From assembly GCF_023206215.1 (NCBI RefSeq), contig NZ_CP065801.1, positions 272,857-336,856 of the forward strand: 64,000 nt of DNA, read 5' to 3'. Of the stretch, positions 8,512-17,290 are shown piece by piece (positions within the stretch are counted from its first letter, which is position 1; the number at the start of each line of letters is the position of its first letter). The notes under the pieces are model-generated. The model ran no database searches. It saw only the letters and a list, made by a program, of their open reading frames with translations, and was not told the origin of the DNA. This DNA comes from Butyrivibrio fibrisolvens. GTDB lineage: Bacteria > Bacillota > Clostridia > Lachnospirales > Lachnospiraceae. The position numbers and the translations under genes were made by a program.

Positions 8512-8634
8512 TTAATAGTTAAGATTATTTAAGTATCCAGGCTCTGCACCAAGCTCATTTGCAGCCCTAAGCACTTCTATTCTTGTAGTAACAAGCATAT
8601 CAATATCTTCTAAAGTTGCCTTTCTGAAATCCAT
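8512..8634 (-). pseudogene. Truncated GNAT acetyltransferase (N-terminus only)
   Basis: The 40-codon frame starts MDFRKATLEDIDMLVTTRIE and is closely similar to the first 28 residues of the intact GNAT at 26223-26678 (MNFRKATIEDLDILVATRIE), then ends in unrelated codons. The acetyl-CoA binding region is missing. Its start codon lies 6 nt after the SD sequence supplied by leader element R1. Confidence 0.8.
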
Positions 8635-8733
8635 TTTTAACCTCATGTCGCGAGCAAAGCGAGTGACTAATGGTTCAAATTGGTGGAGCTCGCGACACCA
8701 ATTTGGGTTTGAAAGTGGAACACTTTCAAACTT
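8635..8733 (-). repeat. Leader element R1 (structured, SD-bearing)
   Basis: One of seven copies. Read on the minus strand: hairpin 1 (GTTTGAAAGTG/CACTTTCAAAC), hairpin 2 (CAAATTGGTG/CACCAATTTG) with loop TCGCGAGCTC, then GCTCGCGACATGAGGTTA. GAGG is the SD for the ATG at 8634. Here the hairpin-2 region TGTCGCGAGC is fully complementary to GCTCGCGACA next to the SD. AGAGGA lies just upstream of the element. Confidence 0.9.
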
Positions 8734-8769
8734 CGTCCTCTTATCCAATACCATATACTTTAGCAATAA

Positions 8770-8865
8770 TTATAATTCATTTGAGACATTTATTGCTTCT
8801 GTATTTTTTGAAAAAGGACATAAATATCCGCTCCGCACATTTCTCTCATTCAGAGCTTTAGTACC
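8770..8865 (-). pseudogene. Unrecognised C-terminal gene tail
   Basis: About 30 codons (ALNERNVRSGYLCPFSKNTE...) end in a stop at 8770, directly downstream of the serine hydrolase gene. No start or recognisable domain; probably the 3' end of a lost gene. Confidence 0.3.
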
Positions 8866-8890
8866 ATCATGACAATTACTAAAAAAACTG

Positions 8891-9886
8891 TCATCCTACG
8901 CCAATGGCAGGCAATACCTTTTGCTCGATAAAATCCACTCTGTCAAATATCCTCGGCTTAAACGTACCTGTCACTCCAACAGATACTTTTTTCTCTTTGT
9001 TTATATAGATGATATTTCCGCTGTCACCAATCGCCGCATATACCTCTTTATCATCATAGGGTTTGTACCATAAGTAGCCATAGTTCATGAAGCCAAACCG
9101 TTCGCCTAGCTTGAGATGGGGAGAGAGCATATCTTTCAGATATTCTTCTGAGATTATTCTATTTCCGTTATACAGGCCATCATTCAACACCATAGCGCCG
9201 ATTACAGCCATATCTTTCGCTGACATACATAATCCCCAGCCCGCTGTAACGCAGCCCCGAGGGTCGCTGTACCATTCATATTTCCTTGGATTCTTATTCA
9301 TGAAAAAATCAAACTGATCTTCTTTGGAGCTGTCTCCATGCGCTATTCGCTCAGGAAGGTTCAACGGCACAAACAGATTATTGTTGGCAAAATCTATGCA
9401 CTTCTCATTGGCTACCTTCTCGATTATCCCTGCCAAAATCTGAATACCAAGCGTAGCATATCTGAACTCACCTGTAATCCCGCTACGTCCTCCGAGATAA
9501 TCAAGTATCGCATATGTAAAATCCTGTGAAGTACACACCTTCTTCCAGGGTTCTGACCTGCCTTTATAAGGAGCTGTCATAGTGAGCAGATGCTTTATTG
9601 TTACATCGTATATGGTTTTCTCTCCACGCTTAACAGTATAATCCGGAAAGAAATCCATTACTTTCTGATCCACACTCTTAATGCAGCCCCTGTCTAATGC
9701 GATTCCTGCAAGCAATGCCATCACACCTTTGGTCACCGAATTGACATTCATCGCATCTTCGGTCTTAAATCCGTGCCAGCAGTCGTCATAAACATCCAGC
9801 CCTTCTTTAATCGCATAAATCTGGCAAATGTTACTCTCGTTTCCGGTGCTTTCAGAAACGTATTTATGAAGTTGTTCTTTCGTCAT
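8891..9886 (-). CDS. Serine hydrolase of the beta-lactamase/PBP-like family
   Basis: A 331-aa protein of the class C beta-lactamase fold. The nucleophile motif S-x-x-K is SVTK at residues 50-53, the following helix and GxSG-like segments are in order, and a GDSGN motif near residue 293 stands in for the KTG box. There is no signal peptide, so it should act in the cytoplasm, as many Firmicute esterase or peptidase relatives do. AGGAGG lies 6 nt before the ATG. A short inverted repeat, CTTAGGA/TCCTAAG (9899-9905 and 9918-9924), overlaps the region just upstream and may be an operator. Confidence 0.85.
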   Translation of the reverse strand: MTKEQLHKYVSESTGNESNICQIYAIKEGLDVYDDCWHGFKTEDAMNVNSVTKGVMALLAGIALDRGCIKSVDQKVMDFFPDYTVKRGEKTIYDVTIKHLLTMTAPYKGRSEPWKKVCTSQDFTYAILDYLGGRSGITGEFRYATLGIQILAGIIEKVANEKCIDFANNNLFVPLNLPERIAHGDSSKEDQFDFFMNKNPRKYEWYSDPRGCVTAGWGLCMSAKDMAVIGAMVLNDGLYNGNRIISEEYLKDMLSPHLKLGERFGFMNYGYLWYKPYDDKEVYAAIGDSGNIIYINKEKKVSVGVTGTFKPRIFDRVDFIEQKVLPAIGVG

Positions 9887-9930
9887 AAAAAGCCTCCTCT
9901 TAGGAATGATTCGGACGTCCTAAGAAAAGG

Positions 9931-10130
9931 CTAATATGATTTAAAATTGTTTTCAAGAAAAATCTTAAAAATCTTTATATTCCGATAATGCGTTTCTTCT
10001 GCTGTCTGCTTTATGTAGTCCAGCATAGTAACAGCATCTTAGTCATGCCAACCAGATGCCTTGCATATGCATTGGTAAAGGTTGACTTTCCACAGCCGCA
10101 AGGCCCTGAAACAAATATTATCTTAGCCAC
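9931..10130 (-). pseudogene. P-loop kinase remnant with internal deletion
   Basis: The frame begins at a GTG (10130) after AGAGGA and reads AKIIFVSGPCGCGKSTFTNAYA, a clear Walker A motif of a small nucleotide or zeta-toxin-like kinase. It then shifts frame and continues with the protein-like tail DYIKQTAEETHYRNIKIFK to a stop at 9931. The central catalytic part is missing. Confidence 0.65.
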
Positions 10131-10209
10131 AAATCTATCCTCTGATTTCTTAATTTTTCTTTACTTCTTTATCTTTTTTACTTCGTCATTTTTTACTTCT
10201 TTATTCCTC

Positions 10210-10824
10210 TTACTCCAAAACAAGCTCTTCTCCAGGCTTGAGTATTATCTTCCCTGGTGCATCAAAGCTCTCTGCAACACTTATATCAAAACCGCTTTTA
10301 TCCTTCACCGGTTCCATGTGGTAAGGAATCGTATGCTTTGCACCAATTGTCTTTGCACATTCTGACGCTTCAGCCACATCCATGTTGTATACTCCATCGC
10401 AGCACAGAAAAGCGTAATCCAACTTCCTATCTGCAAATCCTGCCATAGATGGAGTTGTAGATGTATCTCCGGAAAAATATGCTTTTACACCGTCAGAAAA
10501 TGTAAGTATAAAACCGACACATTCTGTGACGTTGTGATTCTTGTTATATCCAGCTTCTACAGTTTCAATAGATACAAAACCAAAATCATAATTCTGATAT
10601 TCGCCATCTTTGAGAGCATCTGACCATTTAATTACAGAGCATTCTTCATTCTTTGTAGAGATAAGATCCACCTGCGTGTGATCATAGTGTCCATGTGTCA
10701 TGAGAATAAGATCCGCCGGAAGATCATAGCCATCCCCCAAGAATGGATCAATAAAAATAACTTTCCCCTCACCTGTAACAATCCTTACGCTTCCATGTCC
10801 CTGATACAGTAATGTTGCTGCCAT
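10210..10824 (-). CDS. Metallo-beta-lactamase-fold hydrolase (UlaG-like)
   Basis: A 204-aa single-domain enzyme. The metal ligands HGHYDH are at residues 44-49, a GDTST loop near residue 117 supplies the bridging aspartate and a late PYHMEP segment the last histidine. The compact form without inserted domains matches the UlaG/YtkL-like group of cytoplasmic hydrolases. The substrate is unknown. It stands 70 nt downstream of another MBL-fold gene of a different subfamily; the two are not recent duplicates. Confidence 0.88.
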   Translation of the reverse strand: MAATLLYQGHGSVRIVTGEGKVIFIDPFLGDGYDLPADLILMTHGHYDHTQVDLISTKNEECSVIKWSDALKDGEYQNYDFGFVSIETVEAGYNKNHNVTECVGFILTFSDGVKAYFSGDTSTTPSMAGFADRKLDYAFLCCDGVYNMDVAEASECAKTIGAKHTIPYHMEPVKDKSGFDISVAESFDAPGKIILKPGEELVLE

Positions 10825-10893
10825 GTCATTTTCCTCCGTGTTTTCTATAAGTTATTTCTTTCCATTTTCTTTTGGTAAATCTATAATCTTCAT

Positions 10894-11580
10894 TTATTCT
10901 TTTACATCCTCTAACAAATCTTTAATTGTATCTTCTTTTGGAACCGGAACCCAATGTCCTTCAAGACAGGTAGTTGCCTCTGAGCTTCTGATCGTTTCTG
11001 CCAAACGCTTACTTAATTCAGGGTCTTTTTCCCATTCAGGGAATGTCCCACAGGTTGCATCTCCAACAAACAAAACGCCTTCCGCTGGAACCTCAATAAA
11101 AGTCGAATCATTTGTATGCGGCGCATCAGCCTGAAAAATCTTAATAATGCAGTTGCCTGCATCCAGCGTCATGCTATCATGAAAGATCATGTCTGCAGTA
11201 GTTACGATTACCGGTTTATTTCCCGAGTATTCTTTTCGTATACTCTCATGCATGTTCAGAAAAAACTCCGGTCCTTCTTGCGATAATCTGCGCTTAAAAT
11301 CAATCAGATACTGATTTGTGCGCTCATTTGCAATGCAAAGTCCATTAACTGCATGCATTCCAAATGTATGATCCCAGTGCCAGTGCGTGATTACTGTGAG
11401 CTTTGGAAGTGGTAAGCCATTTTCTTCCAATGCTCTATAAAACTCTTTGGTATGTGCCTCTGAATGGCCAGCATCAATAGCAATACTCCAGTTATCTCCA
11501 CGTATATATCCAAGATTGGGCCTGTCCCGTTCTTCTTCCATGGGATAGTACCATATTCTATCAGTTAATCTCTTTAACAT
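10894..11580 (-). CDS. Metallo-beta-lactamase-fold hydrolase
   Basis: About 228 aa from the ATG at 11580; the AUG at 11598 overlaps the GAGGAG ribosome site and is less likely. The motif HWHWDH (residues 66-71) binds the two metals, with downstream ligands in APHTND, FVGDATCG and CLEGHW. It resembles glyoxalase II-like or beta-lactamase-like hydrolases, but the substrate cannot be predicted. It may share a transcript with the MBL gene below it. Confidence 0.86.
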   Translation of the reverse strand: MLKRLTDRIWYYPMEEERDRPNLGYIRGDNWSIAIDAGHSEAHTKEFYRALEENGLPLPKLTVITHWHWDHTFGMHAVNGLCIANERTNQYLIDFKRRLSQEGPEFFLNMHESIRKEYSGNKPVIVTTADMIFHDSMTLDAGNCIIKIFQADAPHTNDSTFIEVPAEGVLFVGDATCGTFPEWEKDPELSKRLAETIRSSEATTCLEGHWVPVPKEDTIKDLLEDVKE

Positions 11581-11654
11581 CTTTGTATAACTCCTCATTG
11601 AAAAAAGCTATTAGCATATTTCAAATAGTTTTTCTTTTTATATACTCATATTAT

Positions 11655-12242
11655 TTATATTGTATAGCTATCTTTTTCCACCAGATCATAGATATCCTTG
11701 CCGGCTTTTTCTTCGAAATATGCTTTCAGCCTCATGTTTGAATCCCACTTCGCCTGCGGGAAATTGCCATAACGCCTTTTTACATCATTCATACGATCCT
11801 CGATGTTCATGACGCTTTCACTACCGGCAAGTGCATCACAAAGCTGGATAAGCATGTCATATTCATCAGCTTTAATCTTCCCCAGTTCTGTCTGAATCAG
11901 CTCATACTCATCTTCCGAAGTATCAACCTTTCCGATGTACTCATCAAGTCTCATATTATTGAATGAGTGTGTAAGACAAATTCTGGCAACTTCATCATAT
12001 CCAAGTGACATCATATATGAGTATCCATCCGAAACATGGCCCAAATGCCTTACTCCGAATTTTCTTCCTATATCATGAAGAAGCCCCAAGATATAAGCTT
12101 TCTCCGGGTCCATTCCGCCGCAGCCTAATGCGATCTTCTCTGCGCAGTGTGCTGCCACACGGCTATGATTCCCCCATGGTCCGGGATTGCACTTCTCTGC
12201 TTCTTCTAATAATCTTTCTGCTTCTGATCTTGTCGGTAACAT
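11655..12242 (-). CDS. HD-domain phosphohydrolase
   Basis: A 195-aa protein with the metal-dependent HD phosphohydrolase fold: H26, then H56-D57 (LLHDIGRKFG) and a later aspartate (LCDALAG). The short single domain suggests a nucleotide or small phosphoester hydrolase. It is followed 75 nt later by the MBL-fold genes on the same strand, and an operon is possible. Confidence 0.85.
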   Translation of the reverse strand: MLPTRSEAERLLEEAEKCNPGPWGNHSRVAAHCAEKIALGCGGMDPEKAYILGLLHDIGRKFGVRHLGHVSDGYSYMMSLGYDEVARICLTHSFNNMRLDEYIGKVDTSEDEYELIQTELGKIKADEYDMLIQLCDALAGSESVMNIEDRMNDVKRRYGNFPQAKWDSNMRLKAYFEEKAGKDIYDLVEKDSYTI

Positions 12243-12256
12243 ATTTTCTCCCCAAT

Positions 12257-12405
12257 TTACTGTCTCTCAGCCCACTCAAGAATTATTCTCTTATCATATT
12301 CATTAAGGTTTTCAGGCAATTCCTTTTTCTTAAAAAATCTATGTTCCATTATCTCTTCGGGATCATTGACTTTGACCTTTGATGTGCTTGCTACCTCACC
12401 TGAGG
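12257..12405 (-). pseudogene. C-terminal remnant of a second NUDIX gene
   Basis: In a frame different from the intact NUDIX gene, the segment KVNDPEEIMEHRFFKKKELP runs to a stop at 12257. This is the typical C-terminal tail of a NUDIX hydrolase. The catalytic box is missing, and the fragment starts where the intact NUDIX gene ends. Confidence 0.55.
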
Positions 12406-12908
12406 GTATTAATGTATTTTTCAAATCTCTGATTATGTGACCCGATGGTATTTTCCGAATCAACATATTCAAGAAAAGCCTCTTTATCAAGCCATTTATA
12501 TGCTACTGTCTCGCCTTCCTGCAAAGTTACACTGTCTTTATCACAGCTCACTCTGGCCAGATATGAATAAAACATAGCTCTGCTTGGATCTTTGAACAGA
12601 ACATTGACAAGTTCCATGCTATCGGGAACAAGTCCTGTCTCTTCAAGGAGTTCTCTTGTAGCCGCTTCAAGCGGCTCTTCTCCGCTAAGAGCTGATCCAC
12701 CTGCACTGGCTTCCCAAAAACCTGGGTATACGTCCTTATCATCACTTCTCTTCATCAAAAGATACGTTCCATCCTCATGAACCACAAGGATATCTACGCC
12801 AAGGTGATATCTTCCTTCCGGAATATCTTTGTAATTACCAAAGCCCCTTACCCATGTTTCTCCGGTTCTATTTCCGTCGCGATCATACAAATCCCAAATT
12901 TCAGCCAT
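12396..12908 (-). CDS. NUDIX hydrolase (Idi/DR0079-like)
   Basis: A 170-aa protein beginning AEIWDLYDRDGNRTGETWVRG, the entry strand of the isopentenyl-isomerase-like NUDIX group. The NUDIX box GSALSGEEPLEAATRELLEE continues with TGLV and has all key glycine, glutamate and arginine residues. Such enzymes cleave nucleoside diphosphate derivatives. Its end overlaps a remnant of another NUDIX gene, so the last few residues may not be original. Confidence 0.88.
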   Translation of the reverse strand: MAEIWDLYDRDGNRTGETWVRGFGNYKDIPEGRYHLGVDILVVHEDGTYLLMKRSDDKDVYPGFWEASAGGSALSGEEPLEAATRELLEETGLVPDSMELVNVLFKDPSRAMFYSYLARVSCDKDSVTLQEGETVAYKWLDKEAFLEYVDSENTIGSHNQRFEKYINTLR

Positions 12909-12959
12909 AATATCTTATTCCTCCACTTGTTTTCCATGTTTCTTCTAACAAGACCACAT

Positions 12960-13229
12960 TTACCAATGCACAAATTCTCCGGCTATAATGCCTCGAACAT
13001 TTTCATCTGCCAGAATATCATATCTCTCAGGATGCCTGTACTTATCGCCCATGATATCACCACTTCTGTGCTTCCTAAGGCTATCAAGGTCAAGATCTGC
13101 AACATAAACTCCCGGCTCACCTGAAGCCTCAAACACGCATATATCACGTCCCCACGGTACTCCGTCAAAAAGAGTCGAATGTCCATTGCAATCAGGATGC
13201 CCCATTATGTCTTCCCCCACAATATGCAT
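12960..13229 (-). pseudogene. C-terminal remnant of a carbon-nitrogen hydrolase
   Basis: The sequence CNGHSTLFDGVPWGRDICVF, followed by a VADLDLDSLRKHR strand and YRHPERYDIL, matches the last quarter of nitrilase-family amidohydrolases. The Glu-Lys-Cys catalytic residues lie in the missing part. The break point is at about 13232, where sequence shared with the 43.5-kb region begins. Confidence 0.7.
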
Positions 13230-13275
13230 TACATCTGTGTTTCTTTAATGATACATTATTAAATCATAGAAAAAA

Positions 13276-13311
13276 AGAGGCTCCTACGAATCATCTTTCG
13301 CAGAAACCTCT
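13276..13311 (-). terminator. Terminator after the GNAT/YoaP gene (copy A)
   Basis: On the minus strand AGAGGTTTCTGCGAA pairs over 15 bp (with G-U pairs) with TTCGTAGGAGCCTCT and is followed by seven T residues. The second copy of the gene has an equivalent terminator at 43521-43555. Confidence 0.85.
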
Positions 13312-13392
13312 CATAACTTGTTGACCACGTTCCATCATCTTTTGGAAAATGGAAGTAAAGGCCATTATAGAAAACGTATTTTTTATATTATT

Positions 13393-14139
13393 TTACTTCC
13401 CGATCAGTTTCAGGAACTTCTTGTCATTCATCTGCTCATTGGTTACATACTCACCATCACAAAAGAATGCATACGTTGTAACAGGTGTAGGTGCACTCTG
13501 CGCTTCATCCTTTGTCTGTATCTTGACCGCCTTGAAAGGAATCTTGTTCTTCTTTGCTGTTTCTTCAAGGACCGGAACATACTTGGCATTGAAAGGACAC
13601 TGATTTGTGTAATACAAAACATACCCTTTCTCATCTATATGCGGATGCTTGGCACATTCCTTAATTGAAGGCACCTTAGCTTTTTTATCAAAAGGAAGAT
13701 ACATAAGCTGTATTCCGTTGTCCGCTTCATCGCACACTTCAAAGCCCTTGTACTTTAAGAACTTTGGATCTGCAAGGAATGGCTTTTTCTTAGCTGATGA
13801 AAGAATACAAAGACCTTTTTTGCCTTTCTCTTTACTATCCTCAATACATGCGTTTAGAAGATCAGAAGAATATCCGTGTCCCTTAAATGAACCGGATACC
13901 CATAGGCAATCTATGTACATATAACCATCTGCATCGATCGGAACCCATGCGTTCTCGGCAGGGATATACTCTATAAAACACTTACCGCGCTCTGCACTCT
14001 TTAAAAAGACAAGCCCCTCATCAAATCTGTCCGCAAGCCAGGCTTTCTTTGACGCAACCTGAATATCTTTATTATTTGAAATTGCGCAGCATATGTGCTC
14101 CTGTTCCAGATTGTCCTTCGTAACTTTGATATACTCCAT
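13393..14139 (-). CDS. GNAT acetyltransferase fused to YoaP-type thioredoxin-like domain (copy A)
   Basis: A 248-aa two-domain protein. Residues 1-150 are a GNAT domain with its acetyl-CoA loop at FKGHGYSSDLL. After residue 165 follows a YoaP-like C-terminal domain whose NQCPFNAKYVP motif resembles a redox-active CxxA thioredoxin-like site. I start at the ATG at 14139 (MEYIKVTKDN), preceded by GGAGG. It is about 90% identical to the gene at 43601-44347. That copy has leader element R3 before its start; this one has only the plain sequence GGAGGTTAAGGCC. Confidence 0.85.
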   Translation of the reverse strand: MEYIKVTKDNLEQEHICCAISNNKDIQVASKKAWLADRFDEGLVFLKSAERGKCFIEYIPAENAWVPIDADGYMYIDCLWVSGSFKGHGYSSDLLNACIEDSKEKGKKGLCILSSAKKKPFLADPKFLKYKGFEVCDEADNGIQLMYLPFDKKAKVPSIKECAKHPHIDEKGYVLYYTNQCPFNAKYVPVLEETAKKNKIPFKAVKIQTKDEAQSAPTPVTTYAFFCDGEYVTNEQMNDKKFLKLIGK

Positions 14140-14143
14140 GGCC

Positions 14144-14300
14144 TTAACCTCCATCGTCAAACAAACTCATCTGCTGATATTTTTCAGGAAATTCACTCAT
14201 GAACCTAAAGCAATCTTCCGGATCTGACATGATCCCGTTTTCTTTGCAAGTCTTTTGAAATAGCTCTGGTGCATTCTGCTTAACTTCCTTTCCGTTTAAT
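14144..14300 (-). pseudogene. Unrecognised C-terminal gene tail
   Basis: A frame overlapping the end of the GyrI-like gene reads KEVKQNAPELFQKTCKENGI and continues through DPEDCFRFMSEFPEKYQQMS to a stop at 14144. It looks like real protein but I cannot name it. Its stop codon lies inside the ribosome site of the GNAT/YoaP gene. Confidence 0.35.
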
Positions 14301-14969
14301 CGGATGCCTTATCACTGTTTTTAATTTCTCCGGAGCAACTTTCCTTACATCACTTAGATATATTTCATGATGAAGGCGTTTATCAGTAATATCAAGAACA
14401 TATCCCTGTGCCTCCATAAATTCATGCATCATCTTAACCGTTGCAGGCTCATCATCATAAGAACCTATGTGCATACACTGAACGCAAAGCCCTTCATCTA
14501 CAGTCAGGAACTCCACATTTGAAAAGTCCATTTTCTTTTTCTTCGTCGCCTCAGATACTGCCCAGTTGAAGTCTTCCTTTGTAACAAAATCAGGAACTCG
14601 GATCACAGAGATCCAGTGAAAGTCTTCTTTATGGGAGTAATCGATTCCTGCTACCATGCTTCGCTCAGCTGGGTCAGTTTGTGTTTTAGAATTTTCTGAT
14701 GGTCGTTCCTCCTGCCACCAAAATCCTTCTAGCGGTGGAACCACATAATCGAAATATCCTTCGATACGATGATCACCTTTCTTACTCATCTTTATTGTAA
14801 AGGCAATCCCATATAGTAATCCAATAGATTTTTTATAATCACTATCTTCCTGGTTCGGATCTCCCGCTCCTCGTACAGCAATATAATTCATGCTCGGAAC
14901 CGTAATAATACCAGGTTTATTCTTGGGAAGATAAAACTCTTTATATTCTTTCTTAAAATCAAAAGCCAT
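14280..14969 (-). CDS. GyrI-like small-molecule-binding domain protein
   Basis: A 229-aa protein of the GyrI-like/AraC-effector (SRPBCC-unrelated SHS2) fold: the N-terminal EFYLPKNKPGIITVPSMNYI strand and the late LCVQCMHIGSYDDEPATVKM segment are characteristic. Such stand-alone proteins bind or hydrolyse small amphipathic molecules. The next gene upstream, 12 nt away, encodes a WYL regulator; this pairing is common in Firmicutes and suggests a shared transcript. Confidence 0.85.
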   Translation of the reverse strand: MAFDFKKEYKEFYLPKNKPGIITVPSMNYIAVRGAGDPNQEDSDYKKSIGLLYGIAFTIKMSKKGDHRIEGYFDYVVPPLEGFWWQEERPSENSKTQTDPAERSMVAGIDYSHKEDFHWISVIRVPDFVTKEDFNWAVSEATKKKKMDFSNVEFLTVDEGLCVQCMHIGSYDDEPATVKMMHEFMEAQGYVLDITDKRLHHEIYLSDVRKVAPEKLKTVIRHPIKRKGS

Positions 14970-14981
14970 ATTTATTACCCT

Positions 14982-15908
14982 CTAAGTCTTTTTACACGTT
15001 CGACATGAATAATTTCTTTCCATAGCCTCAACTATCTTCCGTATTTTCTCTCTTGCTTCCTTGGGTTCAAGTAGCTCTGCCTTATCTCCAAACGTCAGTA
15101 TCCAGGTAACCAGATTGTCCATATCAGTATAGTCAGCTTTAAACAATAATCTTCCGTCCGGCTCCTGAGTAAAGCACTCCGGCCCAAACTCTTCTACAAG
15201 CCTCCATTTAACATCCTCTGTAAAAAGAGCTTTAACCTTAATTCCACCATGAAATATCTTTTCTGTAGACAAGTCTGGCGTTGGAACATCTCTGCAGACA
15301 AACTCCGAATCTGTCATTGTAACCTTATCCATTCGGTTAAGTTTGAATAGACGAAATTCATTCCTTTTTAAGCACCACCCCCATACATACCAGCTGGACC
15401 ATTTGAATACAATATAATAAGGTTCAAGCTCGCGAATACTCTCGCCTTTTTGATTGTAGTAAGTAAACTTTAATGTATGTCTACTTTCAATCGCATTTTG
15501 TATAACTTCTATCTTTGGAGCAAGTGATTCCCGGTACCAGGATGACAGATCGATCAAAATAGAATCCCTGCCGCTTACAAACTCAGAGGAACCTGTCTTT
15601 ATCTTCTCCATGAGCTGCCCATAATACCTGCTTCCGCTCACACTATCAAGGCTTCTGAGTCCTGCAAGTATCATCTGCATATCCCTAGATGTCAGGATTG
15701 TCCTGTCCATACGATATCCATCCATGATACTGATTCCGCCGCCAACCCCCTGGGATGTCTGTATCGGAATCCCAGCCTTGCACAAAGCTTCGATGTCTCT
15801 ATTGATAGTCCTTTTGGACACCTCGAAACGCTCTGCCAGCTCAGGAGCTGTAGTTTTCTCTTCCTGTAACAATACGGAAAGTATTCCGATCAACCTGTCT
15901 ATCTTCAT
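14982..15908 (-). CDS. YafY-type HTH/WYL-domain transcriptional regulator
   Basis: A 308-aa regulator. Residues 1-60 form an HTH_11 winged helix (MKIDRLIGILSVLL... FEVSKRTINRDIEAL). A WYL domain follows, with YYNQKGESIRELEPYYIVF and SSWYVWGWCL, and a WCX-like C-terminal extension. WYL domains sense nucleic acid or nucleotide ligands. The upstream region has two direct TGACAT motifs spaced by four bases (15941-15962), a possible autoregulatory site. Confidence 0.9.
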   Translation of the reverse strand: MKIDRLIGILSVLLQEEKTTAPELAERFEVSKRTINRDIEALCKAGIPIQTSQGVGGGISIMDGYRMDRTILTSRDMQMILAGLRSLDSVSGSRYYGQLMEKIKTGSSEFVSGRDSILIDLSSWYRESLAPKIEVIQNAIESRHTLKFTYYNQKGESIRELEPYYIVFKWSSWYVWGWCLKRNEFRLFKLNRMDKVTMTDSEFVCRDVPTPDLSTEKIFHGGIKVKALFTEDVKWRLVEEFGPECFTQEPDGRLLFKADYTDMDNLVTWILTFGDKAELLEPKEAREKIRKIVEAMERNYSCRTCKKT

Positions 15909-16033
15909 TTTCTTTACTACACATTCATCATATCAACCCAAACATGTCATCTATATGTCATGTTTATTATATCAATTTTTTTACTTAAAACCGTAATGTG
16001 ATTTAAAAAATAAACTTCCAACTCATTAGACAC

Positions 16034-16074
16034 AAAAAAGGCTGATGAAGACTTCTAATCTCCATCAACCTTTT
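16034..16074 (-). terminator. Rho-independent terminator after the AlkZ-related gene
   Basis: On the minus strand GGTTGATGGAG (16060-16070) pairs with CTTCATCAGCC (16040-16050), closed by G-U pairs, followed by six T residues. It ends transcription from 16155-17282. Confidence 0.85.
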
Positions 16075-16154
16075 CCTACAAAATCTCACACATATTAAAT
16101 TGTCTAAAGCCTTGCATATTCCCAAGGCAACAATTATTTATTTCTCCTTCTTAA

Positions 16155-17282
16155 TTAAATTTCCTGACTCAGTGCATCACTTAATTTTCCAGGTATTCCT
16201 CTTGGACCTCTTACTGCATAGATACTGTAAACATCTTTGAGCTTTTCAAATGTGAACTGCTTTGGATCATACCTCTTTAATAATTTTATCTTCATTAGTG
16301 CAGTGATCTTCAAGTTCTCATTTTCAAAATCGTATGGTATGTCAGTTTCAGTAACACTACATTTATACATGATCGCAGAAACCGGTGCTCCAACATACAT
16401 ATAGACGATATCATCCTTAATTATCCCGGCGCCCTGCTTCCAATCAATTTCTTCAGCATCGTCAAAGGCATGAACTATATCATAATACTTGGGATTCGCC
16501 GGAACCAGCCATTCTTTAGGCTTTCTGTTACTCTTTTTCCTACTGCCTGACGGACCCGCGCCAGTGAGAATCCTTTTTATCTGTGAATCTGTAGCGACAG
16601 GATATATATCTTTTATATGGTCCGCGATAGCTTTACCGGAATCTTCAGGTTTTTCATTGTACCTTGAAGTAACATGCTCATACCCCCAGATTGCTTCAGG
16701 CTTAGCGTAAACTGCTATCGGCCATCCGTAGAATTCGCCCTTTTTATTCTTCCTCTGCCTGAAGTCCCTAACGCATAGATAAGTTTTCATCTGAAGATCT
16801 GTGACTGTTCCATCAAAGCCCTTTTCACCATCTTTTCCAAATCCGGCCCTTGCTTTGACTTCATTGGAATATAGCTCATCTTCAGACTCGAACAGATCCA
16901 TTATCTTCTTCTGGCGTCTTGACGCTTTCTCATCATCCCAGAGTGCGTCAAAGTCATAACCATCACGGCGAAGATTTACGAAATAAGGAAGCCACTTTTT
17001 TGATATAAAACCGGCCTTCTTTTCAAAGAATTTACCGTAAGCAATCTCGCCACTTCTTGCGATGATCTCGCGCCATTCCCACGGGTCAACTTCAGGATCA
17101 CCGCACCACCAATATTCCGGCACTGTCCTTTCTTCTAGAGAAAAGCCCGGAATATCATTTTTGAATAATGGCAAAAAGCCTATATCATTTATATAGTCTA
17201 TTGCTTCCTGTACTGTATGGATGCATTCCGGATCGTTCCAGTCTATGCCATACATGATCCATGTTCCGCTTTCGTTTCCCAT
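16155..17282 (-). CDS. AlkZ-related protein with EVE/PUA-like C-terminal part
   Basis: A 375-aa protein. The N-terminal half (IDWNDPECIHTVQEAIDYIN ... EYWWCGDPEVDPWEWREIIA) matches proteins annotated as AlkZ-related, winged-helix relatives of interstrand-crosslink glycosylases. After a basic linker rich in Lys and Ser (about residues 240-260), the C-terminal part (VPANPKYYDIVHAFDDAEEI ... IVYMYVGAPVSAIMYKC) resembles an EVE domain, a PUA-like fold that reads modified bases. The combination suggests recognition of damaged or modified DNA. It precedes the FMN reductase gene's stop by 9 nt, so cotranscription is likely. Confidence 0.7.
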   Translation of the reverse strand: MGNESGTWIMYGIDWNDPECIHTVQEAIDYINDIGFLPLFKNDIPGFSLEERTVPEYWWCGDPEVDPWEWREIIARSGEIAYGKFFEKKAGFISKKWLPYFVNLRRDGYDFDALWDDEKASRRQKKIMDLFESEDELYSNEVKARAGFGKDGEKGFDGTVTDLQMKTYLCVRDFRQRKNKKGEFYGWPIAVYAKPEAIWGYEHVTSRYNEKPEDSGKAIADHIKDIYPVATDSQIKRILTGAGPSGSRKKSNRKPKEWLVPANPKYYDIVHAFDDAEEIDWKQGAGIIKDDIVYMYVGAPVSAIMYKCSVTETDIPYDFENENLKITALMKIKLLKRYDPKQFTFEKLKDVYSIYAVRGPRGIPGKLSDALSQEI

Positions 17283-17290
17283 ATACTCCC

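Noticed and set aside
8635..8766. Leader element as an N-terminal extension of the GNAT gene
   Set aside because: The in-frame reading across the element is open only in this copy; other copies have stops in that frame, and the SD position supports the internal ATG.
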